Shown in pieces: positions 32,659-41,371 of a stretch of 64,000 nucleotides of DNA (position 1 is the stretch's first letter; the number at the start of each line of letters is the position of its first letter). The notes beneath the pieces were generated by a model. The model was not told the origin of the DNA, did no database searches, and worked only from the letters and a program-made list of their open reading frames with translations. Source of the DNA: CAVROP01 sp050012175 (GTDB taxonomy: Bacteria > Acidobacteriota > Terriglobia > UBA7540); assembly GCA_050012175.1 (NCBI GenBank), contig JBEKHR010000008.1:90023-154022 (forward strand), given 5' to 3'. Made by a program: the position numbers and the translations under genes.

Positions 32659-33714
32659 ATGGAAGTGTCCGACAGTGATAAAATCGTCTGCATGGAGCGA
32701 GTCCGCCTAATATACGAACAGATCGAGGAGGCAAGGAAATACATCCTCGCCGGCTCCTTGCTGCAACTACGCCTCGCTCTAATCCTTCTCGACAATGCTG
32801 TTGAACTGATGATGTGTCGCGAGCTCAAGGAAGATTTTGCCTACCACGATTACTGGCGACCTAGATACCAGCCTGCTCTTGACGAATGGTACAGAGCAGG
32901 CCTTGGGCCGAAATACTCAGACGACGAGCGTAGAGATGCCGAAAAAGAGTTCGAGCCAAAGGCGCGCATTCTCCAGTTCCGGCTTAACCGGATCACCGCC
33001 GACGAGCGAGACATTGTCTGCATTTGCCATAAGATGCGCTGTGAGGCATTCCATCGGGAACACCTCCGCAGGGAAATCCTGCTTCCTGTGTGCAAGCTGC
33101 TTTATGCTACTGCTGCCGACCTTACAGTCAAATTGAGGTTCAGGTCCTATGTAATTTTCCCTCCGAACGTGCACAACGAAGACACGGCCTTCTTGGAGCG
33201 CTTCGAAATGCGCGATCCGGTCCTTGCATTTGGTTCGGAGGAGTCTCTGAATCAGCTGCGCCGAAAATTGATTGATGGTATAGATAGCAACCCTCGTGAA
33301 TTGGTGGGAGTATTGTCACAGGACCTTGTAGACCGCATTGTTCAGACCGTCGAATGCCTTGGGTATCTCGGCGAGACTGACGATGAAGAAAAGATTGACT
33401 ATAACCTCCAACACACGCAGTTCTGGCGGGAGCAGGGCGCCGAACTTATGAAGGATGGCATGAGGGGGGCAGACCTAGATCGTGCCTACCATGAATGGCA
33501 GGCACAGGGGCGTGCCAAGTTCACTCTCTACAAAATAAAGCGGTGGAAGAAAAGAGCTTTCGGCATCGCCAGTTACGAAAATCCAGCTAGGGCGCTGGTC
33601 CAATACTGGGCCGTAGACAAACGCTTTGCGCCACTAGAAATTGATGTCGCCCGAGCGGTTGTGGAATTTGACGATCAGATTAATGCGGAGATCCACTCGC
33701 GCCCTCTCCATTAA
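32659..33714 (+). CDS. Hypothetical protein with HEPN-like N-terminal half
   Basis: A 351-residue cytoplasmic protein that I cannot assign to a named family. The N-terminal 150 residues look like a HEPN helical bundle: an alpha-helix LQLRLALILLDNAVELMMC, then CHKMRCEAFHREHL with an Rx4H motif (Arg127, His132), the catalytic pattern of HEPN ribonucleases. The rest is mixed helix with a basic stretch (KIKRWKKRAFG) near the end. The ATG at 32659 is chosen because upstream codons overlap the duplicated cytochrome flank; an ATG at 32692 is possible. It converges on the primase-like and dGTPase genes. Base composition seems more AT-rich than its neighbours. A nuclease role is inferred. Confidence 0.5.
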   Translation: MEVSDSDKIVCMERVRLIYEQIEEARKYILAGSLLQLRLALILLDNAVELMMCRELKEDFAYHDYWRPRYQPALDEWYRAGLGPKYSDDERRDAEKEFEPKARILQFRLNRITADERDIVCICHKMRCEAFHREHLRREILLPVCKLLYATAADLTVKLRFRSYVIFPPNVHNEDTAFLERFEMRDPVLAFGSEESLNQLRRKLIDGIDSNPRELVGVLSQDLVDRIVQTVECLGYLGETDDEEKIDYNLQHTQFWREQGAELMKDGMRGADLDRAYHEWQAQGRAKFTLYKIKRWKKRAFGIASYENPARALVQYWAVDKRFAPLEIDVARAVVEFDDQINAEIHSRPLH

Positions 33715-33917
33715 ACACTATTCGCAAGGTTGGGGCGTCCGGTCCTGCGGGCGTGAAGCCATTAGCAAGCGTAGCGCGGGCCTATCCGCAAGATCTGCAG
33801 CTTTTTGTTGTCAATTGGGAACGAACCGCAGACCTACAAAACAGGTGTGCATTTCTAGCCAATAAAGGGAGTGGAAAGGCAGGGTTATGGATTCTAATTG
33901 GACTCCGGCAAGCTTGC

Positions 33918-34481
33918 TCAGAGCACGATTCGGGTCGGCGTTTTTCGATAGTGGGAGCTATTTGCGGTCCACCGTAGAGCAGCACATCCGGCAATGAGGC
34001 GATGGCCGATCCATCGCGAATCTATCGTTGGATGGTGCTCGGGTTCGTTGAGAAGCAGAAGGCGTCCGAAAAACCTAGAAAGCTCTTCCTCTTGGATGAG
34101 CGGGAGGCAGTAGAGATGAAATGACCGCCCGGAATCATACGCAAAAAACTCCGTAAGGCCGTAGTCGCGTAGCTTGCCAATGGTCCGTTTTAGATCGTCC
34201 AAGGTAGCGGACACGTCGAAGTCCACCATTGGAAGATGCATCGCTGACTCGTTTCGTCCAATCCGAACGATCGACTGCAGCGCAATTTCCTCACGAGGTG
34301 CTAGACCCTGACTAGCACTTCTGAACCAAGATTTCATGTCGTGAAAATGGATGTCATGAATCTTTCTTTCGTCTGCAAGAGCTTGCGGGACATGGATGTA
34401 GATTCCAAATTGGAGAGTTATGTCGTCGCCATAATCATGCGCAAGCTTCTCGACGACCTCGGCGGGGTGGCTTTCACTCAT
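33918..34481 (-). CDS. Small archaeo-eukaryotic-primase-like protein
   Basis: A 187-residue protein that appears to be a minimal AEP/PrimPol catalytic core. Motif I is VDFDV (Asp87 and Asp89, metal ligands). Motif II is SGRSFHLY (Gly118 to His122), the sGxxxH nucleotide-binding motif. A third acidic candidate is Asp154 in IDSRWIGHRL, followed by ALRWTANSSHYRKTP, like the basic C-terminal block of primases. No helicase or zinc domain is attached, and typical PrimPols are longer. Its ATG lies two bases after the dGTPase stop, so the two form one operon and are probably translationally coupled. Bases 33715-33917 hold no gene. Family call is from motifs only. Confidence 0.6.
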   Translation of the reverse strand: MSESHPAEVVEKLAHDYGDDITLQFGIYIHVPQALADERKIHDIHFHDMKSWFRSASQGLAPREEIALQSIVRIGRNESAMHLPMVDFDVSATLDDLKRTIGKLRDYGLTEFFAYDSGRSFHLYCLPLIQEEELSRFFGRLLLLNEPEHHPTIDSRWIGHRLIAGCAALRWTANSSHYRKTPTRIVL

Positions 34482-34483
34482 AA

Positions 34484-35875
34484 CTAAGCTCTCGCTGTCG
34501 CTTTGACTCCATTCAGAATCTGAAAGACTTCAAGCGCGTAGGTGTCCGTCATTCCCGAGATGTAATCGAGAAGCAAGTGTGCCCGCAGGGCAGGCTCGGG
34601 GTGTGCCATTTCACTCGTCTGCCAGCGGTAGTTCTGAACATGGCGTCCTGGTAGCATCATGCAGAGCCGCTTCTCCAGCTCCCGTTTTCCGTTTTCCGTC
34701 TTGCCCTCAAGCACTCTCTGGAAATCGTATGTTCTCATCTTTAGCAAAGGCAGAAAGCTCTCCAGCAACCCTTTGATGACGGCATTTGAAAGGAGTTCCA
34801 GGTCATAAGCTTCCTTCGAAGAAAAGAGGTAATCCTTGGCAAAATTCCTGAGCTCGCCCAAAACAGTTCCCTCGTCGGTGCTGAGAAGGGGTCTGCGATG
34901 TGACCCGTCCAAGATGGCCCCACAATTGTCCACAAAGGCCGTTTCTGCCATGTTGATGAGGCTTCGTACTAGAGCGATTTTAAATTTGAGGAACTTCGTT
35001 TTTTGTCGGAGGGAAGTGCCGCAGATTGACGAATCGATATCTTTTGCTGTTGAGAGGAGCGTGGATAGCATTTCGCCCTGGCTCTCGGATTTAACTCGAT
35101 CATCCAAGTATTCTTCCATTGTTCGAAAATCGGTTAGTCCCTTTTCGATGCCATCCTCAATGTCACTCAGGCAGTATGCAATGTCGTCGCACGCTTCCAT
35201 AAGGAAGGTAAGAGGGAAGCGCTGTGTTTGCAGGCCCAGTTTGTCCCTCGCCCCCTTGACCCGTTCTTTGTCTACCGTGAAAAAGCCCCGTTTCTTCGTG
35301 AATCCATCGCTCCCGTATTTCAGGTAGCTAAGGAGAAGACTGCAAGTGAGATTCAGCCCATATTCATCTTCGGCCCAGCTCAGCCTGCTGATGATTCGGA
35401 ATCCTTGTGAGTTGCCGTCAAATTTCTGCAGATCTGAGAAGTAGGGCTCTGGGACCTTTGCAAGCTGTCTTCCTATTTCTCTATCTGAGAACCATGCTTG
35501 TATCGTGAACTCACCGAAATGACCAAACGGAGGATTTCCAATGTCGTGCAGGAGACAGGCGTTCTCCACCGTGCTGATGAAAGGGACCTGAAGCTTTTTC
35601 GCAATCATCTGTCTTTCGCAAAGCTTCCTAAATACCTGTCCGGCGAGTATCCGGCCGTAGAGTGCTACTTCCATTGAGTGAGTCAGGCGCGTTCTGACGC
35701 CAGCATTGATTTCGAGTGAAAAGACTTGCGCCTTCGACTGAAGGCGTCGAAATGGCGGCGATGGGATGATACGACCGGAGTCACTTAGGACTTCCTCCGA
35801 CAAATCGCGCTTCTTTTTTACGCGTGAAGGTCTCAGACGCACTGACTGTAGGAGGTCGCTAAACTGTCTATTCAT
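34484..35875 (-). CDS. dGTPase-like deoxynucleoside triphosphohydrolase
   Basis: A 463-residue HD-domain enzyme of the Dgt family, which splits dNTPs (classically dGTP) to the nucleoside and triphosphate. Signatures: RRLQSKAQVFSLE near 45, RTRLTHSMEV (His66), LLHDIGNPPFGHFGE (His110-Asp111, His119) and CDDIAYCLSDIEDG with the last metal-binding Asp. Length and motif order match bacterial Dgt proteins. dGTPases are known anti-phage effectors that drain the dNTP pool. Here the gene is cotranscribed with a small primase-like gene and lies next to an integrase-bearing island, which supports a defence role, but housekeeping nucleotide control cannot be excluded. Confidence 0.85.
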   Translation of the reverse strand: MNRQFSDLLQSVRLRPSRVKKKRDLSEEVLSDSGRIIPSPPFRRLQSKAQVFSLEINAGVRTRLTHSMEVALYGRILAGQVFRKLCERQMIAKKLQVPFISTVENACLLHDIGNPPFGHFGEFTIQAWFSDREIGRQLAKVPEPYFSDLQKFDGNSQGFRIISRLSWAEDEYGLNLTCSLLLSYLKYGSDGFTKKRGFFTVDKERVKGARDKLGLQTQRFPLTFLMEACDDIAYCLSDIEDGIEKGLTDFRTMEEYLDDRVKSESQGEMLSTLLSTAKDIDSSICGTSLRQKTKFLKFKIALVRSLINMAETAFVDNCGAILDGSHRRPLLSTDEGTVLGELRNFAKDYLFSSKEAYDLELLSNAVIKGLLESFLPLLKMRTYDFQRVLEGKTENGKRELEKRLCMMLPGRHVQNYRWQTSEMAHPEPALRAHLLLDYISGMTDTYALEVFQILNGVKATARA

Positions 35876-35962
35876 TTCATTTTTCGGTCAGCAATTGCAG
35901 TCTGACAATCCCTGCTCGCGGTTGCTGCAAATCCCGATATCCTCCATGCGATACCCAAGATG

Positions 35963-37013
35963 ACAGCCGTACCCACAATTTCTACTACAATTTCGACGCG
36001 GTGTCCATGCCTCGGGCATGGAGTTCAACAACGGCGTGAAACCACCCAACTGCCGGGAATGCTTTCCACTAGCGCGAACCGATCCGGGAGCAGGTACTGT
36101 CAGGGCTGGCAGCAGCCAAGGCGCCGGCCACGAAACTGGGACTGGCCGCGGGCGGATTACTCCCCATAAACGCCGCAGTGTTGACCGTACCGATCAAGTC
36201 CCGAATGATGGCCTATTCGTAAGCAACTGTCTGTGATCCCGTCCCAAACCGGCGACGTTTCTTCGATGTCGACTTCCAGCCCAGAGAGCTTAAGCCCCAA
36301 TTCGTAAGTTGGACGAGGTTCCTGGTTTTATTGAACGGAATAACCCCTCACCCACCCTCCTCCGTCGGGCACCCTCTCCCCATGGGAGAGGGCTCTCATT
36401 TGTGGGGCGCGTTGAAGTTAGGAAAACCGCCCTCTCCCAAGGGGAGAGGGTGGACCGCGATCCCGACGCACTTCATCGGGACGTGGGCCGGGTGAGGGGT
36501 CACTTGCACGGCGGGGAGGGATTGGATGGGCCGACACAACCAAGTAACCCCTCACCTGGCTCTCCCGCGACTGCGGGATCGCCACCCTCTCCCCAAGGGA
36601 GAGGGCTAAGTTCCTGACTTCTGCCCCCTGTGTCCAGCCCAAGATATGGGTAAAGACCAGGGAGATACTCTATCCCCACCTGCAAAGGATGTCCTGATAC
36701 AACCCGTAAAGGATGTCATGATACCGAACAGCAAGCCCTGTGCCGTACGGTGCAGGGCAAGCCCTGGCCCAACGATCCCCCGCACGCCAGTGGCCGGCAG
36801 CAAGGGTCCAGGGCGAGATTCTTCGCTCCGCTCCGCTGCGCTCAGAATGACAGCATGGCGGAGGAGTGCACGGATGTCACTGCGGGTGGTCAGCGGGATT
36901 GTGGTGCTCCTCGCCGCCCATACCTTCTACGAGGAGGAGGGCGAGGAAGTGATTCGCATCATTTCGGCCCGGAAAGCAACGCCGCACGAGAGGAAAATGT
37001 ATGAGCAAGGACC
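35963..37013. repeat. 1-kb gap with hairpins and intergenic repeats
   Basis: No convincing gene. TCCATGCC-TCG-GGCATGGA (about 36003-36021) is a perfect hairpin. From about 36345 to 36620 several related blocks occur: CACCCTCTCCCC and GGGGAGAGGGTG in both orientations, plus CGACGCACTTCATCGGGACGT, which resembles the repeat inserted before lutB. These look like copies of a mobile intergenic element. The 36620-37013 part is low in features; short open stretches there lack family-like sequence. Confidence 0.55.
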
Positions 37014-39824
37014 TTACTTGTAAGCGAAGATCTCGGCATAGAGGATGAGGGCGATAATGCCGAGCCCGATCGTCAGGGCCGTGAAGCCGAAACGTCGCCA
37101 AAACTGAACGACGACCGGCGGCGGAGCGGGCATCAGACGTTTTTCCAGTTCACCCTGCTCGAGCAGTTCCCGGTACTCGCGCGGCCGGTCGAGCTTGAAC
37201 TTTTCCAGCGGCTCGCCGCCCGTAAACACGACCGTATCGATGGGAAATCGCTCCGGCCGGAAGTGCGTGTTGAAGAAGTGCACGGTGAAGATGAATCCCA
37301 CGGCCAGCAGCGCCTCGTCACTGTGGATGATGGTTGCCACGTTGATCATCGAACCGGGCAGCAGCCGCGTGAAGAATTCCGGGAACCAGAGTAACAACCC
37401 AGTGGCGCCGATGACCGCCACGCCCCAAAGCACCGCGAAGTAATCAAATTTCTCCCAGTACGTCCAGCGGCCGTAGTCGGGGCGCGGCCCTTTGCCCATA
37501 AACCATTTGAGCGAAGCGATAAACTGCCGCCCGTCGTTCCGATTGAACACCATGCTCTCGGAGTTGAAGAGGAACTGCCGCCAGCTTTTGCCGCTCGCCC
37601 GGCGCTGGCGGGCCGCGTCCCAGAGGTGCAAGCCGAAATAGGTGAAGGTGAGCACAGCGCAGAACCGGTGGATGACCCCGGCGGCCTCGAACCCTCCCAG
37701 CAAGTGTGACAACACCTGCGCCCAGCGCGTATAGGAGAACTTCAGCGTCATGCCCGTCAGGGCCAAGCCCAAGAAACTGGCGATGACCATGAGATGCAGG
37801 TTGCGGTCGAACGGTCGGAAGCGGCGCACGTAGGCCGCGCCGTTCGCCTTGCCATTCGCCTTCAATTCCCGGCTGTACTTCAGCGAGCGCGGCAGCCAAG
37901 CCACCGTATGCATACCGGCCACGACCAGTGTGCCCATCAACAGCGAGGTCATCCCCCAGAAGGTGAGGAACAAGATGGGATACTTTTTGGGATCGTGGTG
38001 AGTGGCGTGCGTCAGGTATCCCGCAAAGCGGCGGTTGGAGCCTGGATGGCACTGGCCGCAGGTCTTCACGACATTCGCTCGGCTGAGCCGGGAGGCGGGG
38101 TCGGTAACCGCGCGGACGTCATGAGCTCCGTGACAGTCGTAGCACTTGGCGGTTTTTACGTAACCCAGCTTGGAGACCTTGCCGTGGTAGGTCTCGAAGT
38201 AGGTCTTGGCGATGGCCTCATGACAACGACCGCATTGCTCCATGATGTGGAGGCGGAAGTCCGAGAGGTCGGTCCGCTTGATGGTGTGCGCGGAGTGGCA
38301 GTCGCTGCACACCGGCAGAGGCTTGGCCGTTTTGGTCACTGCTGCCGAATGGACGCTGGCGGTGAAGGCCTCGTAGATTCCCTGGTGGCACCGACCGCAG
38401 GTCGTGGCCACATTCTTGGGATTCACGCTGGAGCGTGGATCGCGACTGGGCAACTCATCATGAGGCGTATGGCAGTCGGCACAGTTCGCCGTCACGGTCA
38501 GGCCACTTTGCAGCAAGCCCTTGCCGTGGATGCTCTCCTCGTAATTTTCCACCACGTTGGTTTGCGTGCCTTTATAACGGACCGCCGCCCGCTGCCCCGT
38601 GCGATGGCACTTGCCGCACAGAGCGGGAACATTGCGGGAAAAGGTCGGCGAGCGGGAATTGTTCCTGCTCAGGACCCCATGTGTGCCGTGACAGTCCGCA
38701 CAGGTGGGCCCATCCGGGCTGCCCTTGGCCAACAACTGTCCATGAATGCTCTGCTGAAACTGTTCGACTTCATTGGCGTGGCAAATCGAGCAATCGACCC
38801 GGGCTGTTATAGTGGCGCAAGGCCGGAGCAGGGACGGGTCACCGCCTGTATGGCATTGCACGCAAGCTACCCGGGCATGCCGCGAGGCGGAGAGTTCCTG
38901 CTCGTTGACGAACATCGAGCGCATGTGGCCACCACCAGCGGTTTTCAACTCCGGGTTGCCATGGCAGCGCTGGCAGTCGTAGTCCGACATCCCCTGCGCA
39001 TAAAAGACTCGCCGGATCTTGTGCGGCTCGTGGCAGTCCACGCAGGCGGGGATCAGGTGCGGCCGCTTCTCCCACAACTCGCCGCGGATGACTTTGCGGT
39101 GCACCGTCTCAATCAGCGCATGGCACTTCGTGCAGGTACGGGCGATGTTCTGTTTGGAGATCGAAGACCGGGGATCGGTGTGCGGCAAAACGAAGTGCGC
39201 AGTATGGCAACTGGTACAAACCGCCGTGACGATCAGGCCACGGCGCAACAAGCCCTCGCCGTGGATGCTTTCGGTATAGTTTTCCAGGATCTTGTCCTGA
39301 GGGATGTTGTGAGTAAGCTGGACGGGAGTGCCTTCATGGTGACAGCGGCCGCACAAAAAGGGGATCTGGGTGGTCGCGGTGGGAGAACCGGGATCGGAAG
39401 GCCGCAGGATGTTGTGAGTTCCGTGACAATCCGTGCAGCGAGGGGCCAGCGCGTCACCGCGCCTCGCCGCCTTCCCGTGCAAGCTTTCCCCATACTGCTT
39501 TGTTTCATCGGGGTGGCACGCGCCGCAGTCGACCGGCTGGAGCTTCTCGGGATGGGGGAACTCCTTTCCAGCCAGATCAGCGTGGCAACTTGTGCACTCG
39601 AGTGTAGCGTGCGGCGAGGCCCGCAGGGTAGCCTCGTTGAAGGGGGGTGGCATTCCCGGCTGCCGCTTGCCTGTGCGAGGGCCGGCTTCGTGGCAACCCA
39701 TGCACGGCTCGCTTCCCGGCAAGGGCTTGGGCTGCTGGGCTTCCAGGGACACAGCAAGGAGGAAAGCAGCGAGGCCAGCAGCGCCGATAGTTACCAAAAG
39801 ACGCTCTTGCCCTCTGAGACTCAT
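37014..39824 (-). CDS. 19-haem cytochrome c with C-terminal cytochrome-b domain
   Basis: A 936-residue fusion. From the ATG at 39824 a signal peptide (LLVTIGAAGLAAFLLAV) leads into a periplasmic part with nineteen CxxCH motifs, from CMGCH to CGQCH. Several are followed by short repeated phrases such as YxESIHGxGLL and CHGxH. From about residue 610 there is a membrane module: FLTFWGMTSLLMGTLVVAG, HLMVIASFLGLALTGMTLKF, HRFCAVLTFTYFGLHLWD, FDYFAVLWGVAVIGATGLLLW and HSDEALLAVGFIFTVHFF, with paired His residues for b haem. A last helix lies at the C terminus. The plan is the same as in the 13-haem protein at 6864, although sequence similarity is modest. A quinone-linked electron outlet is inferred; no partner gene adjoins. 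Confidence 0.88.
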   Translation of the reverse strand: MSLRGQERLLVTIGAAGLAAFLLAVSLEAQQPKPLPGSEPCMGCHEAGPRTGKRQPGMPPPFNEATLRASPHATLECTSCHADLAGKEFPHPEKLQPVDCGACHPDETKQYGESLHGKAARRGDALAPRCTDCHGTHNILRPSDPGSPTATTQIPFLCGRCHHEGTPVQLTHNIPQDKILENYTESIHGEGLLRRGLIVTAVCTSCHTAHFVLPHTDPRSSISKQNIARTCTKCHALIETVHRKVIRGELWEKRPHLIPACVDCHEPHKIRRVFYAQGMSDYDCQRCHGNPELKTAGGGHMRSMFVNEQELSASRHARVACVQCHTGGDPSLLRPCATITARVDCSICHANEVEQFQQSIHGQLLAKGSPDGPTCADCHGTHGVLSRNNSRSPTFSRNVPALCGKCHRTGQRAAVRYKGTQTNVVENYEESIHGKGLLQSGLTVTANCADCHTPHDELPSRDPRSSVNPKNVATTCGRCHQGIYEAFTASVHSAAVTKTAKPLPVCSDCHSAHTIKRTDLSDFRLHIMEQCGRCHEAIAKTYFETYHGKVSKLGYVKTAKCYDCHGAHDVRAVTDPASRLSRANVVKTCGQCHPGSNRRFAGYLTHATHHDPKKYPILFLTFWGMTSLLMGTLVVAGMHTVAWLPRSLKYSRELKANGKANGAAYVRRFRPFDRNLHLMVIASFLGLALTGMTLKFSYTRWAQVLSHLLGGFEAAGVIHRFCAVLTFTYFGLHLWDAARQRRASGKSWRQFLFNSESMVFNRNDGRQFIASLKWFMGKGPRPDYGRWTYWEKFDYFAVLWGVAVIGATGLLLWFPEFFTRLLPGSMINVATIIHSDEALLAVGFIFTVHFFNTHFRPERFPIDTVVFTGGEPLEKFKLDRPREYRELLEQGELEKRLMPAPPPVVVQFWRRFGFTALTIGLGIIALILYAEIFAYK

Positions 39825-39990
39825 CCCATTTGTCCGAGGCCCCACGCAATCATGGCGGAATTTCACAGCACCTCATACGTCCAACAGTGCCGACAGTGAC
39901 CAAAAGACGCTCTTGGCCTCTGAGACTCATACCATTTGTCCGAGCCCCCCGCCCAATCATGGTGGGATTTCACAGCACCTCATGGATCGA
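39789..39990 (-). repeat. Tandem duplication of the 19-haem cytochrome 5' end
   Basis: About 95 bases (39789-39883) covering the first codons and leader of the cytochrome gene are repeated at about 39895-39988 with few changes. The outer copy also has a start codon (39930) and reads MSLRGQERLLVTVG before running out of frame and stopping before the real start. The offset is 106 bases, not a multiple of three. The result is an upstream open frame of about 26 codons ahead of the real gene. The remaining 39991-40194 gap holds nothing recognisable. Confidence 0.75.
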
Positions 39991-40194
39991 GCAATTCGGT
40001 TGCCAGCCGAATTCGCGTCGCGCATCGGAGACGCCTTTCTGACCCAACTTCCTACACTACCCTCGTTGCGAATGGCCTTGACGCTCTTTTCATTTGTGAG
40101 CTAAGGTCTAGCGGAGGGCCTATTTGCGGGCGCGTCCTGACAAACTTGAGACCTGGAGCGGCGTCCCGCATCAAACAAGCGGAAGACAAATGTG

Positions 40195-41232
40195 ATGGAG
40201 ATTTTTGAGCTCACTAAGGCCTTAATCAACATCGAATCCGTGACGGGCCACGAGCGCGCCTGCGCCGAGTTCCTGCGTGGTTATCTTGTGGCGAGAAACT
40301 TCCAAGTGGAGTTCCAGCCGGTCTCACGAGAGCGCTCCAACGTGTTCGCAAAGACAGGAAAGCCGGATGTTGTTTTGAGCACGCACATCGACACCGTCCC
40401 TCCTTTCCTTCTTGCCCGCGAGGACGAGGAGTTCATTTATGGGCGCGGAGCATGTGACGCCAAGGGGATCCTGGCCGCGCAGATCGTAGCGGCTGAACGG
40501 CTGGTGAGCGAAGGGGTGACTGACTTCGGCCTGCTCTGCCTGGTCGGAGAGGAAACCACGAGCGACGGCGCGCGAGAGGCGAACCTGCATCCACCCGGCT
40601 CCCGCTACATTATTAATGGTGAGCCCACGCAAAATAAACTGGTGGTGGGGTCGAAAGGTAACCTACGGCTGGACATTCGATCCAAAGGTAAGATGGCGCA
40701 CTCGGCTTACCCGCACCTCGGTGAATCCGCAATTGATAAGTTGCTCGATGTGCTCGTTGATTTGCGGAAGGTTCCGCTGCCCCACGATCCCTTGCTGGGC
40801 CCTGCCACGCTGAACATCGGGGTCATCTCCGGCGGCAGGGCTGCAAACGTTGTGCCGGACCAGGCCGCGGCCCAGATCCTGATTCGGACCGTCAACGGCT
40901 CGGAGGAGCTGCGGCGCAATATTTCGGAGTTGCTCGGAGGGCGGTGTGAGTTTGAGTTCGTCCGCGATACGCCGCCCCTGCGCATGGAGAAACTGGACGG
41001 CTACGAGACCGACGTAGTTTCCTTCACCACCGACCTGCCGGCCTTGACCCGATGGGGCCGGCCCGTGTTGCTGGGGCCGGGTTCGATCCTGGTAGCCCAC
41101 ACCGAGCATGAGTGTGTTCCAAAGGCTGAGTTGGTCAAGGCCGTCGACCTTTATTGCCGGCTTGTCCATGAGCTGAAAAAGACAGTTTACAGTCCACAGT
41201 CGACAGTCGACAGTGAGATAGCGCCAAGCTGA
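40195..41232 (+). CDS. M20-family deacylase (ArgE/DapE-like)
   Basis: A 345-residue zinc-dependent amidohydrolase. Metal-binding motifs are clear: STHIDTVPP (His and Asp), GRGACDAKGILAA (bridging Asp), and GEETTSDGA (catalytic Glu-Glu). The dimerisation domain is in the middle (GKMAHSAYPHLGESAIDKL), and the final metal His is in AHTEHECVP. Because it precedes asd, dapB and dapA, it likely removes a succinyl or acetyl group in diaminopimelate/lysine synthesis, but M20 proteins are hard to assign by sequence. Translation may begin at GTG 40192 or ATG 40195. The last ten or so residues (YSPQSTVDS) are encoded by GTCGACAGTCGACAGT repeat sequence, so the end has been rewritten by a repeat. Confidence 0.8.
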   Translation: MEIFELTKALINIESVTGHERACAEFLRGYLVARNFQVEFQPVSRERSNVFAKTGKPDVVLSTHIDTVPPFLLAREDEEFIYGRGACDAKGILAAQIVAAERLVSEGVTDFGLLCLVGEETTSDGAREANLHPPGSRYIINGEPTQNKLVVGSKGNLRLDIRSKGKMAHSAYPHLGESAIDKLLDVLVDLRKVPLPHDPLLGPATLNIGVISGGRAANVVPDQAAAQILIRTVNGSEELRRNISELLGGRCEFEFVRDTPPLRMEKLDGYETDVVSFTTDLPALTRWGRPVLLGPGSILVAHTEHECVPKAELVKAVDLYCRLVHELKKTVYSPQSTVDSEIAPS

Positions 41233-41371
41233 TTTGTAGGTTCGCAATTCGTTCGAGATGGGCCGGTGAGAAGCCGCCGAGTTGGCCCGACAGGTCCCGG
41301 CGGAACGATTCACTTTTGTCCCTCGACCTTCGACTCTCGACTCGTGGGCAGAAAGGCGGTCGAATTTAGCT

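Noticed and set aside
37794..39899. 701-residue plus-strand open frame opposite the 19-haem cytochrome
   Set aside because: The minus strand has nineteen CxxCH motifs and a membrane module, while the plus frame is compositionally biased antisense.
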